59,543 bases of DNA. Source: Halomonas sp. (GTDB taxonomy: Bacteria > Pseudomonadota > Gammaproteobacteria > Pseudomonadales > Halomonadaceae). Under the pieces are notes generated by a model. It ran no database searches and was not told the origin of the DNA. It saw only the letters and a list, made by a program, of their open reading frames with translations. The position numbers and the translations under genes were made by a program. The DNA is taken from the NCBI RefSeq assembly GCF_014859505.1, contig NZ_JACUUD010000006.1, positions 1 to 59,543 of the forward strand, written 5' to 3'. Of the stretch, positions 37,054-45,946 are shown in pieces. How positions within the stretch are numbered: position 1 is the stretch's first letter; each line of letters opens with the position of its first letter.

Positions 37054-37344
37054 ATGCTTCTGCATATTCTCAATCGTTCGCCGGCCACCAGCGAGGTCTA
37101 CCGACAGGCGCTTTCAGCCATGGGGGCGGCCGATCGCCTGCTGCTGATCGAGGACGGCGTTCAGGGTGCCCTGGGGCCCCTGGTTGAATGTTTCGGCGAC
37201 CTTACGGGCCGCCTTTATGCCCTGGAGGAGGACCTCTCCGCCCGTGGACTGGTACCGCTGTGCGATGCGTCGGTGGTGAAGGTCGACGTGGAGGGGTTCG
37301 TGACCCTGACCGAGGAGGCCATGCGTACGGTGAGCTGGTTCTGA
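37054..37344 (+). CDS. tusB: Sulfurtransferase complex subunit TusB
   Basis: DsrH-like MLLHILNRSPATSEVYRQAL...DRLLLIEDGV. Confidence 0.88.
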   Translation: MLLHILNRSPATSEVYRQALSAMGAADRLLLIEDGVQGALGPLVECFGDLTGRLYALEEDLSARGLVPLCDASVVKVDVEGFVTLTEEAMRTVSWF

Positions 37345-37697
37345 TGGCAACTTCAGAAATATACCGTTATCTTGATTTCAAGGGAGCTAGCGTACCGCTC
37401 GATCCGGAAGGCTACCTCATCGATCTGGACGACTGGAACCCCGATGTCGCCAGGGCAATAGCCAACGAGGAGGGTATCGAGCTGACCCATGAACACTGGG
37501 AAATCATCGAGGTCCTGCGTGACTTCTACCGGCGTTTCGAACAGGCGCCAGCGATGCGACCGCTGGTCAAGGCGGTGACAAAGGCCCTGGGCGAAGAGAA
37601 GGGGCGGTCTATCCACCTGATGCGCCTCTTCCCCGGCAGCCCTGCCAAGCTCGGCGCGCGCATTGCCGGGCTGCCCAAGCCCACCAACTGCCTGTGA
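37344..37697 (+). CDS. tusE: TusE/DsrC/DsvC family sulfur relay protein
   Basis: DPEGYLIDLDDWNPDVARAIANEEGIELTHEHWEIIEVLRDFY and conserved C-terminal LPKPTNCL (penultimate-region Cys). Confidence 0.92.
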   Translation: MATSEIYRYLDFKGASVPLDPEGYLIDLDDWNPDVARAIANEEGIELTHEHWEIIEVLRDFYRRFEQAPAMRPLVKAVTKALGEEKGRSIHLMRLFPGSPAKLGARIAGLPKPTNCL

Positions 37698-37704
37698 GCA
37701 CCGC

Positions 37705-38277
37705 GTGAATTTCCTGGCTCATGCCTGGCTGGCCCGTGGCGGCAGCGATGAGTTCCTGTGGGGCAACCTGATTGCGGACGGGGTCAAGGGGAGTGACCTG
37801 TCGGCCTGGCCTGGTGACGTCGCGGTGGGGATCCGCCACCACCGTCGGGTGGACGCCTTCGTGGATGCCCATCCGGTGGTGGCCGAGATCCGTCGCCGGG
37901 CGCCGTCCCGCCAGCGTCGCTATGCCGGAATCGCCCTGGACCTGGTGTGGGATCACTTCGTGGCGCGTGAACTGGAACTTCAGGCGCAACCGTCGCCGCT
38001 GATTGCTCGCACCTACCGGGTCCTGCAGACCCAGCCGGCGCCGGCGCGTCTGGCCACCCTGGTGCCAGTGCTGGTGGAGCAGGACTGGCTTAGCGGCTAT
38101 GCCGATTTCGCCTTCACCTGCCGCGCCATCGCCGGCATCGGACAGCGCCTTGCCGGCCCCAACCGCCTGGCCGAACTAGTGCCCTGGCTCGAGGAGGAAC
38201 ACAGGCGGTTGGAAGAGGACTTCCAGCGCCTGTGGCCGGAAGTCCGCCAGGCTCTGGAGGTGCCGGAGCAACGCTAG
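37705..38277 (+). CDS. ACP phosphodiesterase family protein (AcpH)
   Basis: VNFLAHAWLA...FLWGNLIADGVKG...GIRHHRRVDAFVDAHP; GTG start. Confidence 0.85.
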   Translation: MNFLAHAWLARGGSDEFLWGNLIADGVKGSDLSAWPGDVAVGIRHHRRVDAFVDAHPVVAEIRRRAPSRQRRYAGIALDLVWDHFVARELELQAQPSPLIARTYRVLQTQPAPARLATLVPVLVEQDWLSGYADFAFTCRAIAGIGQRLAGPNRLAELVPWLEEEHRRLEEDFQRLWPEVRQALEVPEQR

Positions 38278-39476
38278 CCGCTGAGCCAGAGGCAATCGAC
38301 GCGGTCGCCCTCCTCGAGGCGCGTCTCCGGTGGGACCACCGCCAGGGCGTCCGCCGCGATGCAGGAGGAGAGCACCCCGGAGTTCTGGTCGCGGAAGGCG
38401 TGGGCGCTGATCTCGTCCGCCCCGAACTCGAGGCGAACGCGCATGTAGTGGGCGCGGGGGCCTGTCTGGGTGGCAAAGGCGGCTCGCGCGGTAAGTCGCG
38501 GTAGCTTGAGCAGCGACGGCGCGCCGAGCAGGGCACCCATCAGGGGGCGCAGGAACAGCCAGGCCCCCACGAAGCACGAAACCGGATTTCCGGGCAATCC
38601 CACGAAGCGGGCCTCATGTCCCTCGGCCGGGAGTCGCCCCAGGGCCAGTGGCTTGCCGGGCCGAATGGCCAGGCGCCACATGTCCAGTTGCCCGAGCGCC
38701 TCCACCGCCGCCTTGACATGATCCTCCTCGCCGACACTAACGCCACCCGTGGTGATCACCACATCCGCCTCCAGGGCCGCCGCGGCTAGGGCCTGGCGGG
38801 TGCCCTCGGCATCGTCGGGAATCGCGGCGACCCTCACCACCTCGGCGCCGAAACGCTCCAGCAGGCGCCTGAGCATGGGACGGTTGGAGTTGTAGATCTG
38901 CCCCGGGCCCAGGGGTCGGCCGGGGTCGACGATCTCGTCCCCGGTGGAGAGCAGCACTACCCGGGGACGGCGGCGCACCGTCACCTCGGTGATGCCCTGT
39001 CCGGCTAGATGGCCGAGTGCCCCGGCCTCGAGGGGCTCGCCGCTCGCCAGTAGCTCGTCACCCGCATTGACGTCGCGGCCGCGGCGGCGGACGTTGTCGC
39101 ACTCCGGGATGCCATCGGGAATCCGCACCCGGTCGCCCTCCACCTCGACCCGCTCCTGCATCACCACGCAGTCGGCCCCCGGCGGGAGCTCGCCGCCGGT
39201 GAAGATGCGCGCACAGCTGCCCGGTGCCAGCGGAACGGCCTGGGCCCCGGCGGCGATGCGCTGGCTCACCGGCAACCAGCCGCCGGCGTCCGCGTGGCAC
39301 AGGGCATAGCCGTCCATGGCGCTGTTATCGAAGGGGGGGACGTCGAGGCGTGCCGGTACCGGCTCGGCGAGGATGCGCCCGGCGGCCTCTTCGCAGACTA
39401 GCCACTCCCCGGGAAGAGGCTGGACCCCTTTCAGCAGCGCCGCCAGGGCCGCCTCGACGGACTTGAGGTCAGTCAT
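38274..39476 (-). CDS. moeA: Molybdopterin molybdotransferase MoeA
   Basis: DVPPFDNSAMDGYAL, GDEIVDPGRPLGPGQIYNSN, TTGGVSVGEEDHVK. Confidence 0.93.
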   Translation of the reverse strand: MTDLKSVEAALAALLKGVQPLPGEWLVCEEAAGRILAEPVPARLDVPPFDNSAMDGYALCHADAGGWLPVSQRIAAGAQAVPLAPGSCARIFTGGELPPGADCVVMQERVEVEGDRVRIPDGIPECDNVRRRGRDVNAGDELLASGEPLEAGALGHLAGQGITEVTVRRRPRVVLLSTGDEIVDPGRPLGPGQIYNSNRPMLRRLLERFGAEVVRVAAIPDDAEGTRQALAAAALEADVVITTGGVSVGEEDHVKAAVEALGQLDMWRLAIRPGKPLALGRLPAEGHEARFVGLPGNPVSCFVGAWLFLRPLMGALLGAPSLLKLPRLTARAAFATQTGPRAHYMRVRLEFGADEISAHAFRDQNSGVLSSCIAADALAVVPPETRLEEGDRVDCLWLSG

Positions 39477-39990
39477 GCTGGCCTCGTTCGGGAATGACCA
39501 GATTCGCGAAGTTACACGGCTTGTGCCGGCTGTCGAGCTGCTCGGCCAGGATCCCGTCCCAGCCTGTGCGACAGGCCCCGGTGGAGCCGGGCAGGCAGAA
39601 CACCACGGTCCCGTTGGCCAGGCCGCCCAGGCAGCGGCTCTGTACGGTGGAACTGCCGATCTCCTCCCAGCTGAGCTGGCGGAACAGTTCGCCGAACCCC
39701 TCGATCTGCTTGTCGAGCAGCACGCCCACCGCCTCCGGGGTCGAGTCGCGGCCGGTGAAGCCAGTACCACCGGTGGTCAGGATCACCTGCACTTCGGGGT
39801 CGGCGATCCACGCTGAGACCACGGCGCGAATCCGGTAGATGTCGTCCGGCACGATCTGTTTGTCGGCCAGGCGATGCCCGGCGGTGGTCAGCCGCTCCAC
39901 CAGGCTCTGACCGCTGCGGTCCGTGGCCTCGCTGCGGGTGTCGGAGATGGTCAGCACCGCCACAGAGAGGGGAATCATCGGCTCGCTCAT
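39469..39990 (-). CDS. moaB: Molybdenum cofactor biosynthesis protein B
   Basis: VAVLTISDTRSEATDRSGQ, ILTTGGTGFTGRDSTPEAV, FCLPGSTGAC. Confidence 0.93.
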   Translation of the reverse strand: MSEPMIPLSVAVLTISDTRSEATDRSGQSLVERLTTAGHRLADKQIVPDDIYRIRAVVSAWIADPEVQVILTTGGTGFTGRDSTPEAVGVLLDKQIEGFGELFRQLSWEEIGSSTVQSRCLGGLANGTVVFCLPGSTGACRTGWDGILAEQLDSRHKPCNFANLVIPERGQHD

Positions 39991-40307
39991 CACGCGTCCC
40001 CCTGTTTCTGTGCCTGACGGGCCTCGAAGGCGGCCAGTTGCTCGGGCGTGGCCTCCTGCTGGTACTTCTCCTTCCACTCGCCGTAGGGCATGCCGTAGAC
40101 GAACTCGCGGGCCGTCTCGTAGTCCAGTTCCGCACCGCGCTCCTCGGCGGCAGTCACCAGCCACTTGGAGAGGCAGTTGCGGCAGAAGTCGGCCAGGATC
40201 ATCAGGTCGATGTTCTGCACCTCCTTGTGTTCGTTCAGGTGCCTGAGCAGACGGCGGAAGGCCGCAGCCTCAAGCTCCGTGCGGGTCGTGTCATCGAGGT
40301 GTTCCAT
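39990..40307 (-). CDS. DUF1244 family protein
   Basis: AFRRLLRHLNEHKEVQNIDLMILADFCRNCLSKWLVTAAEERG...AREFVYGMPYGEWKEKYQ. Confidence 0.9.
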   Translation of the reverse strand: MEHLDDTTRTELEAAAFRRLLRHLNEHKEVQNIDLMILADFCRNCLSKWLVTAAEERGAELDYETAREFVYGMPYGEWKEKYQQEATPEQLAAFEARQAQKQGDA

Positions 40308-40359
40308 GGGGCGTCTCCCTGGCGTAGTGGGTGTCATGTCGTCGCCAGCATAACAAAAA

Positions 40360-40381
40360 GACACCGCCTTCTGGCGGTGTC
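40360..40381 (-). terminator. Rho-independent terminator of the formate dehydrogenase operon
   Basis: Minus strand GACACCGCC-AGAA-GGCGGTGTC-TTTTTGTT. Confidence 0.8.
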
Positions 40382-40405
40382 GAGGGGGAGGGCTGTCAAC
40401 GGGTT

Positions 40406-41464
40406 TCATCCGGGCCGGGAGGCGGCCTCGTCACCGCCTTGTGTGGCGGGGCGACCGGCGGCGAGCTGTTCCTCGGGAATCACCTGGTCCTTGACCTCTT
40501 CGTACCAGAGGTTGTGGTGGTCCTTGGCCCAGGTTTCGTCCACATAGCCGGTGGTCATGCCCTCGAGCGACCCCTCCGAGCCGATGCTGCCGATATAGGC
40601 ATGGCCCAGCGCCACGGCCGTCAGGCCCAAGGCCCCCACGGCATGGATGATGTTGGCCCACTGCATGGTGTCGCGGCTCTGGCCATAGTTGGGGAAGTCC
40701 AGCACGAAGCCGCTGGCGACCACCGCCAAGCCGGCCGTGGCCAAAATCCAGAACCACATCTTCTCGCCACCGTTGGCGAAGCCGGCATCGGGGTGCCCCT
40801 TGCCGATCATGCCACCGCCCAGCCTGAACCAGGACAGGTCATGGCGCTTTGGCCAGTTGTGCTTCAACAAACGGGCCAGCAGTACCACCAGCAGGATACC
40901 GAACAGCGGCCCCAAATAGTTGTGGGCGACCTTCGAGGCGGAGATCATCGCGCCCCACACGGCATCCCCGAACAGTGGCCGGAAGACGAACTTGCCGTAG
41001 AGCAGGTTCAGCCCCGAGAGCGCTAGCACAATAAATAACGTAGCCACGGTCCAGTGGATCGAACGCACGAACAGCGACCAGCGTAGCAACTTGCGGCCGG
41101 TGCGTGGTTGGCTGAGGTCCATGCGGCCGACAATCACGTAGAACAGCGAGATCACCACGATAATCCCGCCGACGGCGATCAGGCCGAAGGGGGAGACCCA
41201 GCGGTTGCGCAGTTGACGCCAGCTCTGCCCACTGGCGTTGATCAGGTTGTAGGTGGAGTCGGCCCGGCTGTCGCGGAAGTTTGGGCCGACCTCACCGCTG
41301 CGCACCAGGCGCCAGGTGTCCGGCGAGACGCCACCCACCGCAGTGGCGGCCTCGCGATCCGGGTCGGCCTGGGCCAGCACCGGTTGGGCAAAGGCCAGAC
41401 CTAGCAGTAGCGCAAGGGCCAGGGCCAGCATCCGCCATAGCGGCCAGGCAGTTGGCATATCCAT
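40406..41464 (-). CDS. Formate dehydrogenase subunit gamma (cytochrome b)
   Basis: FVRSIHWTVATLFIVLALSGLNLLYG, KVAHNYLGPLFGILLVV; downstream of beta subunit. Confidence 0.92.
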   Translation of the reverse strand: MDMPTAWPLWRMLALALALLLGLAFAQPVLAQADPDREAATAVGGVSPDTWRLVRSGEVGPNFRDSRADSTYNLINASGQSWRQLRNRWVSPFGLIAVGGIIVVISLFYVIVGRMDLSQPRTGRKLLRWSLFVRSIHWTVATLFIVLALSGLNLLYGKFVFRPLFGDAVWGAMISASKVAHNYLGPLFGILLVVLLARLLKHNWPKRHDLSWFRLGGGMIGKGHPDAGFANGGEKMWFWILATAGLAVVASGFVLDFPNYGQSRDTMQWANIIHAVGALGLTAVALGHAYIGSIGSEGSLEGMTTGYVDETWAKDHHNLWYEEVKDQVIPEEQLAAGRPATQGGDEAASRPG

Positions 41465-41473
41465 GGAGCCTCC

Positions 41474-42088
41474 TTACCCCTGGCGGGTCGCATCGTAGGC
41501 GAGGTTGTCGGCATCGGCGCGGGGGTTCCCCGACCAGCCACCGTCCGCATGGCCGCGCTGCACCACCCGCTGGCGGAAGATGTCCGCCACCGTCTGGGCA
41601 TCACCGGCCAGCAGGGCCTTGGTGGAGCACATCTCCGCGCACAGCGGCAGCTTGCCGTCGGCGATGCGGTTGGCCCCGTATTTCTCGTACTCCTCCTCCT
41701 TGCTCTCCGCAGGCCCGCCGGCACAGAAGGTGCACTTGTCCATCTTGCCGCGCTCGCCGAAGGCGTTTTGCTTGGGGAACTGCGGCGCCCCGAAGGGACA
41801 GGCGTATAGGCAGTAGCCGCAGCCGATGCACAGGTCCTTGTCGTGCAGCACGATGCCGTCGTCGGTCTTGTAGAAGCAGTCGGTGGGACAGACCGCCATG
41901 CACGGTGCGTCGTCGCAGTGCATGCAGGCCACTGAGATCGATATCTCGCCGGGTTCACCATCGTCGAGGGTCACCACCCGACGACGCTGGATACCCCACT
42001 CGACGTCGTTGGCGTTCTTGCAGGCAGTGACGCAGCCGTTGCACTCGATGCAGCGTTCCGCGTCGCACATGAATTTCATCTGAGCCAT
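41474..42088 (-). CDS. fdh3B: Formate dehydrogenase iron-sulfur beta subunit
   Basis: MKFMCDAERCIECNGCVTACKNANDVEWGI, multiple CxxCxxCxxxC motifs. Confidence 0.92.
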   Translation of the reverse strand: MAQMKFMCDAERCIECNGCVTACKNANDVEWGIQRRRVVTLDDGEPGEISISVACMHCDDAPCMAVCPTDCFYKTDDGIVLHDKDLCIGCGYCLYACPFGAPQFPKQNAFGERGKMDKCTFCAGGPAESKEEEYEKYGANRIADGKLPLCAEMCSTKALLAGDAQTVADIFRQRVVQRGHADGGWSGNPRADADNLAYDATRQG

Positions 42089-42114
42089 GGGAATCTCCTG
42101 GTAGGCGAGCGTAA

Positions 42115-44970
42115 TCAGCTGGCTTTCTCGATACGACACAGGGTGCACTTGGTCTCCTGCATCTGCGTCACGGCGTCATAACCATAGGTAGTGGCGGTGT
42201 TGACTGCCTCGCCGAGCACATAGGGCGCCGAGCCTTTCGGGTAGCGGTCATGCAGGCTCTCGCCCTGGAACATGCCGCCGAAGTGGAAGGGCATGAACAC
42301 CACTTCGCGCGCGACCCGGGGCGTTACAAGGGCCTGGACACGAATGCGGCCGCCTTCGGCCCCCTCGACCCAGACCATGTCGCCATCGGCCACCGCCAGC
42401 TCGTTGGCCAGCGCCGGATTGATCTCGACGAACATCTGCTGCTGCAGCTCGGCCAGCCACGACATGGAGCGGGTCTCCTCGCCGCCTCCCTCGTACTCCA
42501 CCAGGCGCCCCGAGGTGAGGATGATCGGGTAGCGACCTGAGTTGTCATTGTCCTGGATGCTCTTGTAGAGCGTCGGTAGGCGGTAGTGGGAGGCAACGTC
42601 ATCCCAGGTGGGATAGTCCGCGACCAGGTCGCGGCGGCTGGTATAGAGCGGCTCACGGTGCTTGGGGATCGGGTCCGGGAAGGTCCATACGTTGCAGCGC
42701 GCCTTGGCGTTGCCGAAGGGGGCACACTCATGGGCGACGGCCACCCGCTGGATGCCGCCGGAGAGATCGGTCTTCCAGTTCTTGCCTTCTGCCTCGGCCT
42801 GCTCCTCCGGCGTGAGGTCGTCCCACCAGCCCAGGTCCTTAAGCATGGCAGCGGTGAACTCGGGGTAGCCGTCGTTGAGCTCGGACCCCTCGCTGTAGGA
42901 GCCATCGGAGAGGATGTTTTCGCCGTTGCGCTCGATGCCGAAGCGTGCCCGGAAGGTGAGGCCGCCCTCGGAGACCCGCTTGCTGGTGTCGTAGAGGATC
43001 GGCGTGCCGGGGTGGCCCATCTCGGCGGTGCCCCAGCAGGGCCAGGGCAGCCCATAGTAGTCGCCATCGGCGGGACCGCCCTCGGCCTGCAGGTTCTCGA
43101 AGCTGAAGGTGTGCCAGTTCTGCTGGTGGGCCTTGAGTCGCTCGGGGCTCTGACCGGTGTAGCCGACGGTCCACATGCCGCGGTTGAACTCACGGGTGAT
43201 GTCCTCGATGACCGGCTCGGTGCCGTTCACCTCGATGTGCTTGAACAGCTCATCGGCGAAGCCCAGCTTGCGCGACAGCAGGTACATGATCTCGTGGTCG
43301 GGCTTGGACTCGAACAGCGGCTCGATCACCCTGTCCCGCCACTGGATGGAGCGGTTGGTGGCGGTGACGCTGCCGGTGGTCTCGAACTGCGTCGCGGCGG
43401 GCAGCAGGTAGACCCCATCCTGGCGGCCGTGCATCACGCTTGCCACGGTGGGGTAGGGGTCGACGATGACCATCATTTCGAGCTGCTGCATCGCTTTCTG
43501 CATCTCGGTGCCACGGGTCTGGGAGTTGACCGCATGGCCCCAGTAGAACATCGCCTTGAGCCGGGTCCTCTGGGAGATCGCGTCCTCCTCCTCGAGCACG
43601 CCGTCAACCCAGCGCGACACCGTGATGCCGTTGCTGTGCATCGGCTTGCCGTCGGCATACTCCGTCTGGTCGAAGCGGCTCTTCAGCCAGTCGAGGTCGA
43701 GGTCCCAGACCCTCGCCCAGTGGGCCCAGGCCCCCTCGGCGAGGCCGTAGTAGCCAGGCAGGGAGTGTGACATCAGCCCCAGGTCCGTCGCCCCCTGGAC
43801 GTTGTCGTGGCCGCGAAAGATGTTGGCGCCCCCGCCGGACTTACCGACGTTGCCCAGCGCCAGCTCGAGGATGCAGTAGGCGCGGGTGTTGTTGTTGCCG
43901 GTGGTGTGCTGGGTACCGCCCATGCACCAGACGATGCACCCCGGGCGGTTCTCGGCCAGACGGCGGGCGGTGTCGAACATCTGCGCCTCCGGCACGCCCG
44001 TGATGCGCTCCACCTCGCTGGGCGGGAAGCTGGCTACCTCGGCGCGGACCTCATCCATGGCATAGACGCGCTGGTTGATGTATTCCTGGTCTTCCCAGCC
44101 ATTCTCGAAGATGTGCCAGAGCAGACCCCAGATGAAAGCCACGTCCGAGCCGGGGCGGATGCGCACGAAGCTGTCGGCCTTGGCGGCTGTGCGGGTGAAG
44201 CGTGGGTCGACGACGATGATCTGGGCGTGGCTGCGCTCCTTGGCCAGCAGGATATGCTGCATGGCCACCGGGTGCGCTTCGCTGGGGTTGGAGCCGATAA
44301 ACATGATTGACTTGCTGTTCTGCATGTCATTGAGCGAGTTGGTCATCGCTCCGTAGCCCCAGGTGTTGGCCACCCCTGCCACGGTGGTGGAGTGGCAGAT
44401 GCGCGCCTGGTGATCGGTGTTGTTGGTGCCGGCCAGCGCGGCGAACTTGCGCATCAGGTAGGCCTGTTCATTGCTGAACTTGGCCGAACCCAGCCAGTAG
44501 ATGCTGTCGGGACCGTGCTGCTCGGTGAGCTGGAGGACCTTGTTGCCGATCTCTTCGATGGCGTCCTCCCAGCTCATGCGCTGCCACTCGCCCCCCACCA
44601 ACTTCATGGGGTACTTGAGGCGCCGGCTGGAGTGGCCGTGCTGCCGCAGGGAGGCGCCCTTGGCGCAGTGGGCCCCGCGATTGATGGGGTGGTCGAAGGC
44701 TGGCTCCTGCCGGGTCCAGATGCCCTCCTGCACCTCGGCATAGACGCCGCAACCCACCGAGCAATGAGAGCAGATCGTTCGCTTGGTCTCCACCGGCGAG
44801 TCGAGCACGGGGGTCTTCTCTGCGGCTTCGCTGCGACGCATCATCGGCGCCCCCATGAAGCCGGCCGCGGCGAGGCCGCCCGTGGCCGCGCCGCTTCGCT
44901 TGAGGAATTGGCGGCGGGAGATGCCAAGCCCGGGGGCCTTGGGGGCATCACTTTTACGAGTCAGACGCAT
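42115..44970 (-). CDS. Formate dehydrogenase alpha subunit (Tat-exported, Mo/W-bis-MGD, Cys type)
   Basis: Tat motif SRRQFLK; TICSHCSVGCGVYAEV 4Fe-4S motif; ARICHSTTVAGVANTWGYGAMTNS. Confidence 0.95.
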   Translation of the reverse strand: MRLTRKSDAPKAPGLGISRRQFLKRSGAATGGLAAAGFMGAPMMRRSEAAEKTPVLDSPVETKRTICSHCSVGCGVYAEVQEGIWTRQEPAFDHPINRGAHCAKGASLRQHGHSSRRLKYPMKLVGGEWQRMSWEDAIEEIGNKVLQLTEQHGPDSIYWLGSAKFSNEQAYLMRKFAALAGTNNTDHQARICHSTTVAGVANTWGYGAMTNSLNDMQNSKSIMFIGSNPSEAHPVAMQHILLAKERSHAQIIVVDPRFTRTAAKADSFVRIRPGSDVAFIWGLLWHIFENGWEDQEYINQRVYAMDEVRAEVASFPPSEVERITGVPEAQMFDTARRLAENRPGCIVWCMGGTQHTTGNNNTRAYCILELALGNVGKSGGGANIFRGHDNVQGATDLGLMSHSLPGYYGLAEGAWAHWARVWDLDLDWLKSRFDQTEYADGKPMHSNGITVSRWVDGVLEEEDAISQRTRLKAMFYWGHAVNSQTRGTEMQKAMQQLEMMVIVDPYPTVASVMHGRQDGVYLLPAATQFETTGSVTATNRSIQWRDRVIEPLFESKPDHEIMYLLSRKLGFADELFKHIEVNGTEPVIEDITREFNRGMWTVGYTGQSPERLKAHQQNWHTFSFENLQAEGGPADGDYYGLPWPCWGTAEMGHPGTPILYDTSKRVSEGGLTFRARFGIERNGENILSDGSYSEGSELNDGYPEFTAAMLKDLGWWDDLTPEEQAEAEGKNWKTDLSGGIQRVAVAHECAPFGNAKARCNVWTFPDPIPKHREPLYTSRRDLVADYPTWDDVASHYRLPTLYKSIQDNDNSGRYPIILTSGRLVEYEGGGEETRSMSWLAELQQQMFVEINPALANELAVADGDMVWVEGAEGGRIRVQALVTPRVAREVVFMPFHFGGMFQGESLHDRYPKGSAPYVLGEAVNTATTYGYDAVTQMQETKCTLCRIEKAS

Positions 44971-44996
44971 GGTGTGATCTCCTGGATCTCGAGCCG

Positions 44997-45200
44997 TCAG
45001 TCACGCAGGGTAGCGTAGAAGGTGCGGATATGGTCGGTTTCCCGGTAGCCCTCGGCTCGGTCGGCCGGGGTTTCGGCGCGAGGCGTCTCGGCCTGCACCA
45101 GGGTGACTTGACCGACGGCGGCAGCCGCCCCCGCGGCCGCGGTGCCGATACCGAGGGCCTTGAGGAAGCGACGGCGTTGTGGGTTGTTGGTCTTGCTCAT
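44997..45200 (-). CDS. Small Tat-signal formate dehydrogenase-associated protein
   Basis: MSKTNNPQRRRFLKALGIGTAAAGAAAAVG; immediately upstream of the alpha subunit. ATG at 45218 also possible. Confidence 0.85.
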   Translation of the reverse strand: MSKTNNPQRRRFLKALGIGTAAAGAAAAVGQVTLVQAETPRAETPADRAEGYRETDHIRTFYATLRD

Positions 45201-45312
45201 GGAGGTTTCCTCGTTCATGCCGTGGCCGTGAATTGGCGCGGTGTCAGGTGGGGCCTTGTCTTTATCTTAGTCGTCGTCATGGGTCACTCTCGCGAGCCGG
45301 TGTCAGTCGGTG

Positions 45313-45942
45313 TCAGGGCTCCACGAGCCTGACCGGTTCCTGCGCTGCCTCGCTGGCAAGCAGCGCCTCTTCTCTGTCGATGAAGGCGCGGCCGAGTCGG
45401 CCGAGCCCCGAATAGAAGGCACTCTCCACCCCGGCCAGGTCCGTCAGGCAGACCGCCGCCCAGGGAGCCAGGTGGGTCATGAAGAAGCGCGCCTCGGCGG
45501 GCGAGCCTGCCTCGATGAGCAGGGCCATCGTCTCGCAGAGCGCGGCCAGATGGTCCTCTGGTTCGCGGGCCTGCGCGTCGCGCTCGATGCCCAGCACCTT
45601 GAGGTCACGGCGCAGCGCGACCAGGGCCTGGTCCATTAGCTCGCCATCGCGATACCAGGAGGCGTAGGGAGTTACGTCGCCTTGGATGACGCCAACCAGG
45701 TGCCGGAAGTGCTCCCGGGCCAGCGCCTCCGGGCGGGACTGGCGCGACGACGCGACGAGCTCGCACCAGAACGACGCCAGCGGACTGGCCTCATCCTCGA
45801 CCTCGAGATCGCCCAGCCAGGCCAGCAGCTCGGCATCGGGCGCCTCGCGCAGCAGGCGCGCCAGCAGGCGGTAGACATCGGCTCTCAAGGCCTGGGCCTC
45901 GCCCGGCCCGGTCACCGCCTCGTGCATGACAGTCTCGCTCAT
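45313..45942 (-). CDS. TorD/DmsD-family molecular chaperone
   Basis: RADVYRLLARLLREAPDAELLAWL...YASWYRDGELMDQALVALR; FDH cluster position. Confidence 0.85.
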   Translation of the reverse strand: MSETVMHEAVTGPGEAQALRADVYRLLARLLREAPDAELLAWLGDLEVEDEASPLASFWCELVASSRQSRPEALAREHFRHLVGVIQGDVTPYASWYRDGELMDQALVALRRDLKVLGIERDAQAREPEDHLAALCETMALLIEAGSPAEARFFMTHLAPWAAVCLTDLAGVESAFYSGLGRLGRAFIDREEALLASEAAQEPVRLVEP

Positions 45943-45946
45943 CGGT

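Noticed and set aside
42115-44970. Selenocysteine (TGA) in the formate dehydrogenase alpha subunit
   Set aside because: Reading frame is uninterrupted and the active-site motif is ICHSTT with Cys; no SECIS needed.
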